Assembly (NCBI GenBank): GCA_003170295.1
Contig: PNAJ01000077.1
Span: 106,360 to 170,359 of the forward strand
DNA length: 64,000 nt
Direction of reading: 5' to 3'
Source: Bryobacterales bacterium
Lineage (GTDB): Bacteria > Acidobacteriota > Terriglobia > Bryobacterales > Bryobacteraceae
Position 1 is the first letter of the stretch; each line of letters starts with the position of its first letter. The notes beneath the pieces were generated by a model. The model was not told the DNA's origin. It searched no databases and saw only the letters and a program-made list of their open reading frames with translations. Shown here one piece after another: positions 34,738-44,178 of the stretch. The translations under genes were made by a program, and so were the position numbers.

Positions 34738-37503
34738 ATGCTCCGTTCTCTCGCGGCCCTGCTTGCCTGCGCCTTCGCTCTCTCCGCACAAACGAAATTT
34801 GAGTATTGGCCCGGCGCCACCTATGATCCTGCCGTGCCTACTCACAAGAAGGTCCTCGGCTACGAGCCGGGTGACCACGTTTCTTCGCATTCGCAGATCA
34901 TGCAGTATATGGATGCGCTGGCCTCGGCATATCCGAATCGCATGAAAGTTTGGGAATACGCGAAAACGTGGGAGGGCCGCAAGCTGGTCTATGCCGCGAT
35001 CGGATCGGAAGCGAACATCAAACGGCTTCCGCAAATTCAGGCCGACATCAAGCGTCTGGCCGATCCTCGCAAGACGCCGGATGCCGACGCCAAGCGGATC
35101 ATCGCCAATCTACCCGCGATCGTCTGGCTGGCTTACGGAGTCCACGGCAACGAGATTTCCTCGCCCGACGCCGCGTTGATGACCGCGTATCATCTGCTGG
35201 CTTCGCGCAACGACAAAATGGTCGACGAGATCCTGGCGAAGACTATCGTCATGATCGTTCCCCTGCAAAATCCCGATGGCCGGGAGCGTTTCGTTTTCAA
35301 TTACGACGTCAACGCGGGGCTGGAGCCGGATTCGAATCCGCAAGCCGCGGAACACAGCGAGCCATGGCCCGGCGGGCGCACCAACCACTATTATTTCGAC
35401 ATGAATCGCGACTGGCTCGCCATGACGCAGCCTGAAATTCGCGGCCAGATTCACGCATTGCAGGATTGGCTGCCGCTAGTTTACGTCGACCTGCACGAAA
35501 TGGGCACCGAGGCGACTTATTATTTTGCGCCCGACGCCAATCCCATCAATCCTCATCTCACCAAGGCGCAGGAAGAAAATCAGAACTGGTTCGGCAAAAA
35601 CAACGCGCGCTATTTCGATAAATTCGGCTTCAGCTATTTCACTAAAGAAACCTACGACGCGTTTTATCCCGGCTACGGCGCAAGCTGGCCCGCGTATTAC
35701 GGCGGCATTTCGATGACGTATGAGAATGGATCGACGCGCGGGCTGGTCGTGAAAAAAGCCGACGACACCATCGTCACGTTTCGCGAAACCGTGCGACGCC
35801 ACTTCATCACCTCGATCGCCACCTGTGAGACGACCGCGCAACATCGCACCGAGCTGCTGGAAGAATTTTTCCGCTATCGCAAATCCGCCATCGAAGAAGG
35901 CTCGAAGGATCCGGTGCGCGAATATATTCTCGCTCGCAAAGGCGACGTGACCACGGTGGACAAGCTCGCGCAGTTGCTAGTCGAGCACGGCGTCGAAGTA
36001 AAGCGCGCGACTGCGTCATTCTCGAACGGCGCGAAACAGTATCCCGCCGGCAGCTACGTTATCTCGCTCGCGCAGCCCGCGAAACGCCTGGTCCGCGTGC
36101 TGATGGACTCTCAAGTTTCGATGGCCGAGGATTTTCTCAAAGCTGAAGAAGCGCGCCGCAAGCGCCGCCAGCCATCGGAGATTTACGACGTCACCGCGTG
36201 GAGCTTGCCTTTGCAATACAATGTCGAGTCGGTTACCACCGGCACGGTTTCCGACGGAAAATTCGAGCCCGTCGTGCTGGGCTCGCCGCCCAAAGGCGTG
36301 GTGAATGGCAAGGCCGAAGTCGCGTACGTCATCCCGTGGGGCACATCAGGCGCGGCCAAAATGCTGACGGCGCTGCTGCACTCGAATTACAAAATCGTCA
36401 GCAACGACCGGCCTTTCACGCTCGATGGCAAGCGCTACGAGCTGGGCGCGCTGGTTCTCAAGGTGAAGGACAATCCGGCGTCGCTGGTTGAGGACGTGCG
36501 CAAGCTCGCCGAATCGACCGGCGCCGACGTGAACGCGCACAACACCAGTTGGGCCGACGATGGACCCACGTTCGGCAGCAGTCACTTTACATCCGTCCGC
36601 AAGCCCGCGATTCTGATTGCGTGGGATCGTCCCACTGCGGGAGGCTCGGCCGGGCAAGCGCGGTTCGTGATCGAGCGCCAGTTCGGATTCCCCACCACGG
36701 TGATCCGCACGGAGCAGCTCGGTGCTGTGGATCTGTCCAAGTATCAGACCGTCATTCTTCCCGACGGCGGTGCGTACGCGACATCGCTCGGGGTCAACGG
36801 CGTGCGCCGCTTGAAGGACTGGGTGCAAGCGGGCGGAACGCTGGTCGCCATCGGCGGCGCGATTCAGTTTTTAGTCGCGCCCGCCACTGGCCTGCTCTCG
36901 ACCGCCGAAGAGAACGGGATTAAAGAAGGGATCATTCCGGCGGCCGCGGGAACACCGCCAGCCGCTGGAGGTCGAGGAGGTGGACGCGGAGGCGCTGCAC
37001 CCGAGACTCCCGCCGCGGCCCCCGCAACGCCTCCTACGGGCGATGCCGCGCGTGTCGCTCCGAAAATTTTCGTGACTCCCGCCGATTTCGATCTCGCCAC
37101 GCAGCCTGGCGACGAACTTCCGGGCAGCCTGCACGGCGCGCTCGCTAAAGTGAAGGTCGACCGCGAACACTGGATCACCGCGGGTGTGCCCGAAACGGTC
37201 TACGCGCTGGTCAGCGGGCGTGCGATTTATCAACCTATCAAGATGGATAAGGGCTTCAATGCCGCAGTGTTCGCGGGACCCAACGACGTGCTCGCCAGCG
37301 GCTACATGTGGGACGAGTATCGCAAGCAGCTCGCGTTCAAGCCGTTCGTGATCGTCGAGCGCAGCGGGCGCGGCAACGTAATCGCCTTCACGGCCGATCC
37401 GAATTACCGGGCTTACATGGACGGTCTCAATCTCCTGTTCCTCAACGCCGTTTTTCGCGGACCCGCGCATTTGGGCGGCGGTCGCGGCGGCGGTCAAGAG
37501 TAA
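34738..37503 (+). CDS. Secreted M14-family zinc carboxypeptidase with C-terminal extension
   Basis: A 921-residue exported metallopeptidase. Signal peptide MLRSLAALLACAFALSA; the M14 domain has the zinc motif YGVHGNE (H136, E139) with the third ligand in VDLHEMG (H253), plus PLQNPDGRERF. It probably trims peptides outside the inner membrane. The C-terminal half (from ~residue 560) has a GATase-like sheet (ILIAWDRPTAGG, QTVILPDGGAYA) and a Gly/Pro/Ala-rich linker (RGGGRGGAAPETPAAAPATP). The start chosen is the ATG after the repeat at 34666, where the signal peptide begins. Confidence 0.87.
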   Translation: MLRSLAALLACAFALSAQTKFEYWPGATYDPAVPTHKKVLGYEPGDHVSSHSQIMQYMDALASAYPNRMKVWEYAKTWEGRKLVYAAIGSEANIKRLPQIQADIKRLADPRKTPDADAKRIIANLPAIVWLAYGVHGNEISSPDAALMTAYHLLASRNDKMVDEILAKTIVMIVPLQNPDGRERFVFNYDVNAGLEPDSNPQAAEHSEPWPGGRTNHYYFDMNRDWLAMTQPEIRGQIHALQDWLPLVYVDLHEMGTEATYYFAPDANPINPHLTKAQEENQNWFGKNNARYFDKFGFSYFTKETYDAFYPGYGASWPAYYGGISMTYENGSTRGLVVKKADDTIVTFRETVRRHFITSIATCETTAQHRTELLEEFFRYRKSAIEEGSKDPVREYILARKGDVTTVDKLAQLLVEHGVEVKRATASFSNGAKQYPAGSYVISLAQPAKRLVRVLMDSQVSMAEDFLKAEEARRKRRQPSEIYDVTAWSLPLQYNVESVTTGTVSDGKFEPVVLGSPPKGVVNGKAEVAYVIPWGTSGAAKMLTALLHSNYKIVSNDRPFTLDGKRYELGALVLKVKDNPASLVEDVRKLAESTGADVNAHNTSWADDGPTFGSSHFTSVRKPAILIAWDRPTAGGSAGQARFVIERQFGFPTTVIRTEQLGAVDLSKYQTVILPDGGAYATSLGVNGVRRLKDWVQAGGTLVAIGGAIQFLVAPATGLLSTAEENGIKEGIIPAAAGTPPAAGGRGGGRGGAAPETPAAAPATPPTGDAARVAPKIFVTPADFDLATQPGDELPGSLHGALAKVKVDREHWITAGVPETVYALVSGRAIYQPIKMDKGFNAAVFAGPNDVLASGYMWDEYRKQLAFKPFVIVERSGRGNVIAFTADPNYRAYMDGLNLLFLNAVFRGPAHLGGGRGGGQE

Positions 37504-37534
37504 AGTTTTCCCCCCATCCGCCGATGGACAATTT

Positions 37535-37792
37535 ATGGAAGCCATTATGACCGGCGGAATGACGCTGTTCTTTTACGCCCTGGTGATCGCGGCCGTCTGG
37601 AAACTATTTCAGGTGGCGTCGGACCTGGGCGAGATCAAAACGCTGCTCTCCGATATTCGCCGCAACACGACCACATCGACACTCGCGCCCGCGCAAGCCG
37701 CCCCGCCGCCCGCGCTGCCCGGACCCATTTCGCTCGAATCTGCGGAAGCGCTGCTGCGCGAAGTCGCCGCCGAATCCGAAGCGCACCGATAG
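37535..37792 (+). CDS. Small membrane-anchored protein
   Basis: An 85-residue protein: one N-terminal helix (MTLFFYALVIAAVWKLFQVA), a short amphipathic segment (DLGEIKTLLSDIRRNT), a proline/alanine linker and a helical tail (SAEALLREVAAESEAHR). No family recognised. Stop abuts the stop of thyX on the other strand. ATG at 37535 or at 37547 could be the start. Confidence 0.6.
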   Translation: MEAIMTGGMTLFFYALVIAAVWKLFQVASDLGEIKTLLSDIRRNTTTSTLAPAQAAPPPALPGPISLESAEALLREVAAESEAHR

Positions 37793-39229
37793 CTACCTCT
37801 TCAGCGGATCTTCCACCCACGGCGGAGTCGCCTCCATCAGACGCCCCAGCTCCGGCTCCAGACGCTCCATCGCGCACTTCATATCCCACGCGACTTTGCG
37901 ATAACTGAAGTGACCTTTCACGCCGCTCCGCAGACGCGCGATATATTCCGCCTCCGCGAAATCCATCTTGAACAGGAATCGCGAGCGCGCGCCGAATGGC
38001 AGCAAGTAATGCGCAGCCGGCGCAGGCAGCTCCTTCATCGCGGCGAACGTCTCCTTCATCACGGAGCTATAGAGCGACCCGGCGCCACACTCGACCATCG
38101 CCTCCGGCGTATCGTAACCCAGTTGCCCCGAGTAATCCTGGCGATACTGCTGGCATCGCCGATGCCGGTGCAGGTCGCGATAGGCGCCGATATCCATCAC
38201 GATGTCAAACGCGTACAACCCTCCGCGAAATCCTCGCAGCAACTCATCGCGCTGCGTCCGCGACTTCAATGCCACGTCGATCACCTCATTGCGCCGCGCC
38301 GCCGACCATGATCGCGCGAGCTCGTACAATTCGCGAAACGGCCAGTCCGTTACTGAATAGAGCAGCGTTGCCGCAATCTCCGCATGGGTGTCGGAAGGCC
38401 GAATCAGATCCATCGATTCCAAGCGTTCCGTGCCCATCCACGCAGGTAAATTCTGCTTCGCCCAAGTTTGTAAATCCGTGCGCGATTGCGCCGAGTGCTC
38501 ATCCGCATCGACATGCCGCGCGAGCGTCGGCGCTACCGGCTCCATCGCGGAAGCCTCATCCCATGGACACGCAGGCGGCGTCGAGCACGCACTGGCAATC
38601 TCGTCCGCAAGTTCGCGAACCTCCGCGTACTCCGACGCTTTCAGCCGTCGAATCTGGCGCTCCAGCGTGCGGATGCTCGTCACTTGCCCCACGCCGGTCG
38701 GGATTCCGAAGAACAATACGTAGCGAGCCACATCGAACGCCCGAGCCGTAATGTTGCGATCGTAAGCGTCCAGCTTCATGTCGTCAGGACGCGCGAGCTT
38801 TCCAATAAGATGCTCCTTCGCGCGCGCATGAATCTCGTGATAAGCCGCGAGCAGCCTCTCCGCCGCCGCTCCGTATGCCGCCGACTCGATCTCTGAGAAT
38901 CCCGGAGGCGTGATAAATCCGGCCTTCGAAAAATCCTGATACCGCGACGAGCGAGCCTGCCCATCCCACAACTGCTCGTCTTCAATTTCCGTCGCCGCCA
39001 GTTCCGAAACGCCTTCGAAGCACAATACGACATGCCCCAAATCCGCAATCGACGCATGCCCGTATTGAAAATAAAAACTCTCGAGAAACTTCGCCGAGTC
39101 GTGCGTGCGCACCCATTCAATCGACTTCTGAATCGAATCGGGAGACCGGCTATACCGCGCCAGCGCATACGCGCTTTTCTCGGGAGGCATCGGCGCGACC
39201 GCCAGCACACGTGGAGTTTTTAAGGTCAA
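37793..39229 (-). CDS. thyX: Two-domain FAD-dependent thymidylate synthase
   Basis: About 478 residues, twice the usual ThyX length (~220). The N-terminal half shows ThyX-like ESFYFQYGHASIADLGHVV and FEGVSELAATEIED, and the C-terminal half carries DLHRHRRCQQYRQDYSGQLGY (~350-370), corresponding to the RHRxxSxxxxR flavin/nucleotide motif but with Cys-Gln replacing Ser. A similar double-domain form occurs in acidobacteria by recall. It would methylate dUMP using CH2-THF and NADPH through FAD. TTG at 39229 was chosen because the longer frame overlaps the divergent dut gene; 39190 is another candidate. Opposite dut, whose product dUMP is its substrate. Confidence 0.8.
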   Translation of the reverse strand: MTLKTPRVLAVAPMPPEKSAYALARYSRSPDSIQKSIEWVRTHDSAKFLESFYFQYGHASIADLGHVVLCFEGVSELAATEIEDEQLWDGQARSSRYQDFSKAGFITPPGFSEIESAAYGAAAERLLAAYHEIHARAKEHLIGKLARPDDMKLDAYDRNITARAFDVARYVLFFGIPTGVGQVTSIRTLERQIRRLKASEYAEVRELADEIASACSTPPACPWDEASAMEPVAPTLARHVDADEHSAQSRTDLQTWAKQNLPAWMGTERLESMDLIRPSDTHAEIAATLLYSVTDWPFRELYELARSWSAARRNEVIDVALKSRTQRDELLRGFRGGLYAFDIVMDIGAYRDLHRHRRCQQYRQDYSGQLGYDTPEAMVECGAGSLYSSVMKETFAAMKELPAPAAHYLLPFGARSRFLFKMDFAEAEYIARLRSGVKGHFSYRKVAWDMKCAMERLEPELGRLMEATPPWVEDPLKR

Positions 39230-39250
39230 ACCGCTATCATAGCGATTCCA

Positions 39251-39676
39251 ATGAAAATCCGTATTAAAAAACTTCATCCCGACGCCGCGCTTCCCATCTA
39301 CGCCCATGGACCCGAGGAAGACGCCGGCCTCGACCTCCGCGCCGTCGAATCCGTGGTGCTTGCGCCCGGCGTGGCGCAAGGCGTGCCCACCGGGATCGCC
39401 ATCGAACTGCCTCCGGGGTACGAAGCGCAAGTCCGCCCCCGCAGCGGCATGGCGCTCAAGCACTCGCTGACGGTCAACTTCGGCACCATCGACCCTGGCT
39501 ATCGCGGCGAAATCCGCGTCATCATGTTCAACCTCGGCCGCGCCGATTATAAAATCGAAAAAGGCGACCGCATCGCACAGTTGGTCGTCGCGAAGTACGA
39601 AGCAATCGACTGGGAAGAAGGCGACCTGGGCGATTCCGAGCGCGGCGCAGGCGGCTTCGGCTCGTCCGGCCGCTGA
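39251..39676 (+). CDS. dut: dUTP diphosphatase
   Basis: Hydrolyses dUTP to dUMP and PPi, lowering uracil misincorporation and supplying thymidylate synthase. The 141-residue trimeric-type enzyme has motif 1 DAGLDLRA (26-33), motif 2 RPRSGMAL, motif 3 GTIDPGYRGEI, motif 4 RIAQLVV and the C-terminal motif 5 ERGAGGFGSSGR. It is divergent from thyX with only ~21 bp between starts and overlaps the following gene by TGATG. Confidence 0.95.
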   Translation: MKIRIKKLHPDAALPIYAHGPEEDAGLDLRAVESVVLAPGVAQGVPTGIAIELPPGYEAQVRPRSGMALKHSLTVNFGTIDPGYRGEIRVIMFNLGRADYKIEKGDRIAQLVVAKYEAIDWEEGDLGDSERGAGGFGSSGR

Positions 39677-40761
39677 TGACACAACGGATCCAATCCGTCG
39701 ACGCGCTGCGCGGCTTGATCATGATCGTCATGGCGCTCGATCACGTCCGCGATTTTTTCCACTCCGCCGCCTTCTCCTTCCAACCCGAGGACCTCACGCG
39801 CACCACCGCTGCGATCTTCTTCACCCGCTGGATCACCCACTTTTGCGCGCCTGTATTCATGTTCACGGCCGGCATGGGTGCATATTTCTGGCTCCAGCGC
39901 GGCCGCACCAAAGCTGAGCTCTCCGCATTTCTCACCAAGCGGGGCTTCTGGCTGATCGTCCTCGACCTAACCGCCGTTCGCTTCGCCATGTCCTTCGGTG
40001 CAGGCCCGCTCCTGATCAATGTGCTCTGGGGACTCGGCTGGGCCATGATCGCGCTCGCTCTGCTGATCCATCTCCCCATCCGCGCGCTCGCCGTCCTCAG
40101 CGTCGCAGTCATCGCTCTGCACAATCTCGCCGACCCCATCAACCTCCCGGGACTGCACCAACTCGGACTCTTCCAAATCGGCGGAGCGACCATTGTGATT
40201 TCCTACACGCTGATCCCCTGGTTTGCCGTGATGTCCGCCGGCTTCTGCTTCGGCGAAGTCTTCACGAAGCACAAACAATGGATGGCTCCCATCGGCATTG
40301 CCCTGACCGCAGCCTTCCTGATCGTCCGAACCATCAACATCTATGGCGATCCAGTCCGCTCGACCGGCGGAATCCTCTCCTTCTTGAGATGCAATAAATA
40401 TCCACCGTCGCTCGATTTCCTCCTGATGACGCTGGGGCCCGCGCTCCTCCTGCTTTCGCTCCTCGATAAACTTCAGTTCCGCCCCACCAACCCATTGCTG
40501 ATTTTCGGCCGGGTGCCTCTCTTTTACTTTCTCGTCCACCTGTACGTAATCCATTTTCTTGCAATCATTCTCGGATCTTTGCAATACGGCAAATTCTTCC
40601 TCGTAAACTCGCTCACGAGGGATTTCCCACCCGGATACGGCTTCAACCTCTGGACTGTATACATAATCTGGATCGGAGTTGTCGGCGCGCTCTACCCCAT
40701 GTGCCTGTGGTACTCGAAACTAAAGCAGCGCCGCAACGACTGGTGGCTCAGCTATCTATAG
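39676..40761 (+). CDS. DUF1624 / acyltransferase-like multi-pass membrane protein
   Basis: A 361-residue membrane protein with about 8-10 helices. The N-terminal MTQRIQSVDALRGLIMIVMALDHVRDFFH is characteristic of DUF1624 proteins, related to heparan-alpha-glucosaminide N-acetyltransferase, in which the conserved Asp-His (LDHVRD) may serve acyl transfer. Function is not experimentally set for this branch. It overlaps the dut stop by one base, so it is translated in the same transcript, although no functional link to dUTPase is evident. Confidence 0.78.
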   Translation: MTQRIQSVDALRGLIMIVMALDHVRDFFHSAAFSFQPEDLTRTTAAIFFTRWITHFCAPVFMFTAGMGAYFWLQRGRTKAELSAFLTKRGFWLIVLDLTAVRFAMSFGAGPLLINVLWGLGWAMIALALLIHLPIRALAVLSVAVIALHNLADPINLPGLHQLGLFQIGGATIVISYTLIPWFAVMSAGFCFGEVFTKHKQWMAPIGIALTAAFLIVRTINIYGDPVRSTGGILSFLRCNKYPPSLDFLLMTLGPALLLLSLLDKLQFRPTNPLLIFGRVPLFYFLVHLYVIHFLAIILGSLQYGKFFLVNSLTRDFPPGYGFNLWTVYIIWIGVVGALYPMCLWYSKLKQRRNDWWLSYL

Positions 40762-40807
40762 AGGTAAATCGGTCTGAAACAGTTTGCTCCGCTGCGGTCT
40801 CTTATCA

Positions 40808-41443
40808 ATGATGAGACTTCTCACAATCGCTGCAACCGCAACGCTACTGATGTTTGTATCGGTGGCCTGTAAGAATCCGCAAGTCGGTGCCGCGGGAACG
40901 CCAGTGACGGGCCTTGCGCCTGTTACTCCTCCGCCGTTCGTCATCCCTGCGGACACCACGTTTGAAGCGCGCATCGACGAAACGCTTTCCACCGGAAGAA
41001 GCCGCGCCGGCCAGCGTTTTCACGCCTCCCTAGCCGCACCTATGGTCGTGGATGGCAAAGAAATCATCTCGCAAGGCGCGCCCATCGAAGGCACGGTGAT
41101 CATGTGTAAACCGTCAGGCCGTTTCAAGGGACGAGGCGAGATCGCGATCCGGCTTGATGCGATCGAATATCATGGGCAGATGGTGCCCATCGCGACCTCG
41201 CTCGACGCCAAGGTGAGCGCCGCGCATAAGAAGCGAGACCTTATCCTCATCGGCGGCGGTGCAGGCGCAGGCGCGGGCCTCGGAGCCATCGCAGGCGGAC
41301 CAGCAGGCGCGGGCATCGGAGCTGGAGCCGGAGCTGGCGCAGGCGTCATCGGAGCGGTAATCACGGGCAAAAAGCAAGTAACGATCCCCGCGGAAATGGT
41401 CTTCACCTTCCGCCTGAAGTCGCAAGTGGAATTGGCTCGCTAA
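40808..41443 (+). CDS. Lipoprotein with glycine-zipper-like C-terminus
   Basis: A ~211-residue lipoprotein: signal peptide ending in the lipobox VSVAC, a beta-rich domain (FEARIDETLSTGRSRAGQRF, IISQGAPIEGTVIM) and then a Gly/Ala-zipper run (IGGGAGAGAGLGAIAGG... and AGIGAGAGAGAGVIGAVITG, ~155-195), as seen in outer-membrane-associated glycine-zipper proteins. Likely anchored in the outer membrane and facing the periplasm. Tandem ATGs at 40808 and 40811. Confidence 0.72.
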   Translation: MMRLLTIAATATLLMFVSVACKNPQVGAAGTPVTGLAPVTPPPFVIPADTTFEARIDETLSTGRSRAGQRFHASLAAPMVVDGKEIISQGAPIEGTVIMCKPSGRFKGRGEIAIRLDAIEYHGQMVPIATSLDAKVSAAHKKRDLILIGGGAGAGAGLGAIAGGPAGAGIGAGAGAGAGVIGAVITGKKQVTIPAEMVFTFRLKSQVELAR

Positions 41444-41583
41444 CATGGTGTCCTACCCGTGGACTGAAGCCCCGCGCGCCGATGCAATTCCAAGGTCGCG
41501 GGTAGCATCACGCGCGCGAGAATGCGAAGCCGTTCTCTTCCCTGCACGCCGGCGCGAATAATGTAGCGCGAACTCGAAGCCAT
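41440..41583 (-). pseudogene. Truncated class I methyltransferase, N-terminal fragment
   Basis: A 47-residue frame, MASSSRYIIRAGVQGRERLR and ILARVMLPATLELHRRAGLQ, preceded by GGGAGATTAA as a good ribosome binding site, 9 nt after the dcd stop. It resembles the first ~40 residues of SAM-dependent methyltransferases that begin 'xxRYIIRGGVEGRERLRxLxRVMxPTTLxLLxRxGL'. The SAM-binding motif that should follow is missing: a stop codon comes at 41440-41442 and the sequence then runs into the lipoprotein gene. Read as a deletion remnant of a gene once co-transcribed with dcd. Confidence 0.62.
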
Positions 41584-41592
41584 TTAATCTCC

Positions 41593-42156
41593 CTATTCAC
41601 TGGCCAGCTTACTCGCCAGCGGCCGATCTTGACCGGCGTACTTATTCCCCACCTTGTTCCGATACGACACGGCGACCCTTGTGGAAAGCTGCTCAAACGT
41701 GAATGAGCAAATTCGCATCCCTGGATACAATGCCACCGGCATCCGCCCCAGGTTGCTCAACTCCAGCGTCGCCTTCCCGATCCAGCCCGGGTCGAACAAT
41801 CCCGCCGTCCCATGTACGATGATTCCGATTCGCCCCAGGCTCGACCTTCCTTCGAGCCTTCCCAAAACATCGTCGTCCAGCTCCAGCACTTCTTCGGTAA
41901 TCGCCAGCGCGAATTCGTGCGGCTGGAGAATGAACGCTTCGCCCGGCGGGACGGTAATTGTGCGCATCAGCCCCTGAATCGCGGCTTTTTCGTGAATATC
42001 GATGAGCGCGTGCTTGCTATGCTCGAACACGCTGAACTCGTGCCCCAATTTGAAATCGACCGAGCAGCTTCCAAACTGCTCCGGCGGCAGTGGCGGCGTG
42101 ATCTTGATTTTTCCTTCTGTGATGTACCGCTTGATATCGATGTCCGAGAGGACCAT
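41593..42156 (-). CDS. dcd: dCTP deaminase (dUMP-forming or standard)
   Basis: Deaminates dCTP to dUTP (or directly to dUMP in bifunctional forms), the route to thymidylate in many bacteria. The 187-residue trimeric enzyme carries SVDFKLGHEFSVF, FALAITEEVLEL, EGRSSLGRIGIIVHGTAG with the catalytic Glu region, DPGWIGKATLELSN and ISF-like MRICSFTFEQLS blocks. The ATG directly follows the S9 peptidase stop, so it belongs to that minus-strand transcript. It complements the nearby dut and thyX. Confidence 0.92.
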   Translation of the reverse strand: MVLSDIDIKRYITEGKIKITPPLPPEQFGSCSVDFKLGHEFSVFEHSKHALIDIHEKAAIQGLMRTITVPPGEAFILQPHEFALAITEEVLELDDDVLGRLEGRSSLGRIGIIVHGTAGLFDPGWIGKATLELSNLGRMPVALYPGMRICSFTFEQLSTRVAVSYRNKVGNKYAGQDRPLASKLASE

Positions 42157-44160
42157 CTATTTGGTGTACCTTTCCATCCAAGCCATGATGTGTTCGATTT
42201 TTTCGATGTAGTGGCTGTTGCGCCCTCGGATGCCGTGGAACTCCTCCGGCACGCGCACCAATACGGACGGCACTTTCTGAGCTTTCAGCGCGAAGTACAG
42301 CTCCTCGCTTTCTGCGATCGGCGTGCGCAGATCGGCCTCGCCCGTAATCACCATCGTTGGCGTTTTGAAATTCTTTGCGTAGTAAATTGGCGAATGCTCT
42401 AAGAACTGCTGCGGCTGCTCCCACGGAAACGCCTTCAGCCACAGCGCCGAGTGCGTATACCCACCGTCGGCCGTCCCCGCCTGCGTGATCCAGTTGGTCA
42501 CGGGATACTGTGAAACCGCCGCCGCGAAGCGATCCGTATGGCCGATAATCCACGCCGTCAGCAAGCCCCCGCCGCTGCCTCCGGTGACGCACAGTTTCTT
42601 CGGATCGACGTAGCCCTTGGCGATCATCTGATCGACGCCCTTCATCAGATCGGTAAAATCGTCGCCAGGATATTTGGTGTGGATGATGTTGCCAAACTCC
42701 TCGCCATAACCGGTCGACCCGCGCGGATTCAGATACAACACCACGTATCCGCGCGCGGCTTGAATCTGCAATTCGTGCTGGAACCCGACGCCATACATCG
42801 CATGCGGCCCGCCGTGAATATCGAGAATGAACGGATACTTTTTCGACGCGTCGAAGTACGGAGGCTTGATGATCCAACCTTGCATGTTCTTGCCATCGAA
42901 CGAATCGTAAGTGATCTCTTCGACCGTGCCCAATTGATATTGCGACATCAAGCTATCGTTCACATGCGTCAGCTTTTCAGCCGGACCCCGCCGGTACGCC
43001 GGAACCATGACGATATCGCCCGGCTCCGTCGGCGTCGCCCGCACTGTCGCGACCATCAGATTATTCGCGAGCGAAAAACCTCCCGTCCCTCCCAACTGCT
43101 GCACGCCGCTGGTGATTTCTTTCACCTCGCCCGATACCGGATCGGCCGAATAAAGCTGCGTGTTGCCGTGATCGTCCACCAGAAAATACAGCGTCTTCCC
43201 ATCCCAAGACCAATGCGGCGCGCGCACATCGCGATCGAGCGATGCCGTCAAGTTTTTCGGATTCTTTCCATCCGAATCCATCACGTAAAGATGGTTCACC
43301 GTGTAGCTTTGGAATTTCCAATCGTGGCCTAAATACGCGATTTTTTTGCCGCCAGGCGAAGGCACCGGATCGAGGTCCGGACCCTTCCGCGTCGTCAACT
43401 GCTTTACAGTGCCGTCTTCTAGCGAATAAGCGTAAATGTCGCCGCCTTCGAGCGAATACTCCGCATCCGGAATCCGGTTGGTCGAGGTATAAATCCACTT
43501 CCCATCCGCCGACCACGCAAACGCGGCCGCGTGATTGTAGTCGCCACTCGAAATCTGCTTCGGAGTTCCGCCTGTTGAGGGTATCGCAAAAATGTGCGTA
43601 TAGCCGGGTTGAATCAAACCGACTCCATTTTCACGCCAGCGGAGTTTGGTCACGACAATCGGAGGGTCCGCCCATTTCGCACCGGCTGGTTTTTCCGGCA
43701 TCTTCGGAGCCCAGTCCGGTTTTGCCGGCACACGGGCTTCGTAGCCGATCCATTTTCCGTCCGGAGACCACGTAATATTGCTCGGAGCTTGCTGCAAATC
43801 CGTGATTTGAGCTTCTTGGCCGCTATCGAGCCAGCGGACGTGGATCTGCGTTTTGCCGCTGCGGTTCGACAGATACGCCAGTCGCGTCCCGTCGGGCGAG
43901 AGCCGAGGCTCGGTGTCTTTATAAGCACCCGTGGTCAACGGGCGATCGTCTTTTCCGTCGCCTGAAACCATCCACAGGTTGGTGTAGCGCTGATCCACCA
44001 TTTTGTCGGACCAGCTCAGCACGTAAATCACGCTCTTCGCGTCCGTCGTGATTTGGGGATCGCTCACGGAGCGCATCTCCCAGATAGTGCCCGTATCAAG
44101 ACCCGGTTTCGCGGCATAAAGCGCGCTTAAAACGCCAAAAAACACTAAAAAACGCTTCAT
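42157..44160 (-). CDS. Secreted S9-family prolyl-oligopeptidase-like peptidase
   Basis: A 667-residue exported serine peptidase (signal MKRFLVFFGVLSALYA). Residues ~25-370 form a TolB/WD40-like propeller (DTEPRLSPDGTRLAYLSNRS, ITWSPDGKWIGYE). The C-terminal alpha/beta-hydrolase has GGSGGGLLTAW with the nucleophile (~S527), VITGEADLRTP with the Asp (~612) and EEFHGIRGRN with the His (~645). Acylaminoacyl-peptidase/dipeptidyl-peptidase-like activity is likely, outside the cytoplasm. Upstream of dcd with no gap. Confidence 0.9.
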   Translation of the reverse strand: MKRFLVFFGVLSALYAAKPGLDTGTIWEMRSVSDPQITTDAKSVIYVLSWSDKMVDQRYTNLWMVSGDGKDDRPLTTGAYKDTEPRLSPDGTRLAYLSNRSGKTQIHVRWLDSGQEAQITDLQQAPSNITWSPDGKWIGYEARVPAKPDWAPKMPEKPAGAKWADPPIVVTKLRWRENGVGLIQPGYTHIFAIPSTGGTPKQISSGDYNHAAAFAWSADGKWIYTSTNRIPDAEYSLEGGDIYAYSLEDGTVKQLTTRKGPDLDPVPSPGGKKIAYLGHDWKFQSYTVNHLYVMDSDGKNPKNLTASLDRDVRAPHWSWDGKTLYFLVDDHGNTQLYSADPVSGEVKEITSGVQQLGGTGGFSLANNLMVATVRATPTEPGDIVMVPAYRRGPAEKLTHVNDSLMSQYQLGTVEEITYDSFDGKNMQGWIIKPPYFDASKKYPFILDIHGGPHAMYGVGFQHELQIQAARGYVVLYLNPRGSTGYGEEFGNIIHTKYPGDDFTDLMKGVDQMIAKGYVDPKKLCVTGGSGGGLLTAWIIGHTDRFAAAVSQYPVTNWITQAGTADGGYTHSALWLKAFPWEQPQQFLEHSPIYYAKNFKTPTMVITGEADLRTPIAESEELYFALKAQKVPSVLVRVPEEFHGIRGRNSHYIEKIEHIMAWMERYTK

Positions 44161-44178
44161 AGGAACCCTTATTTGACC

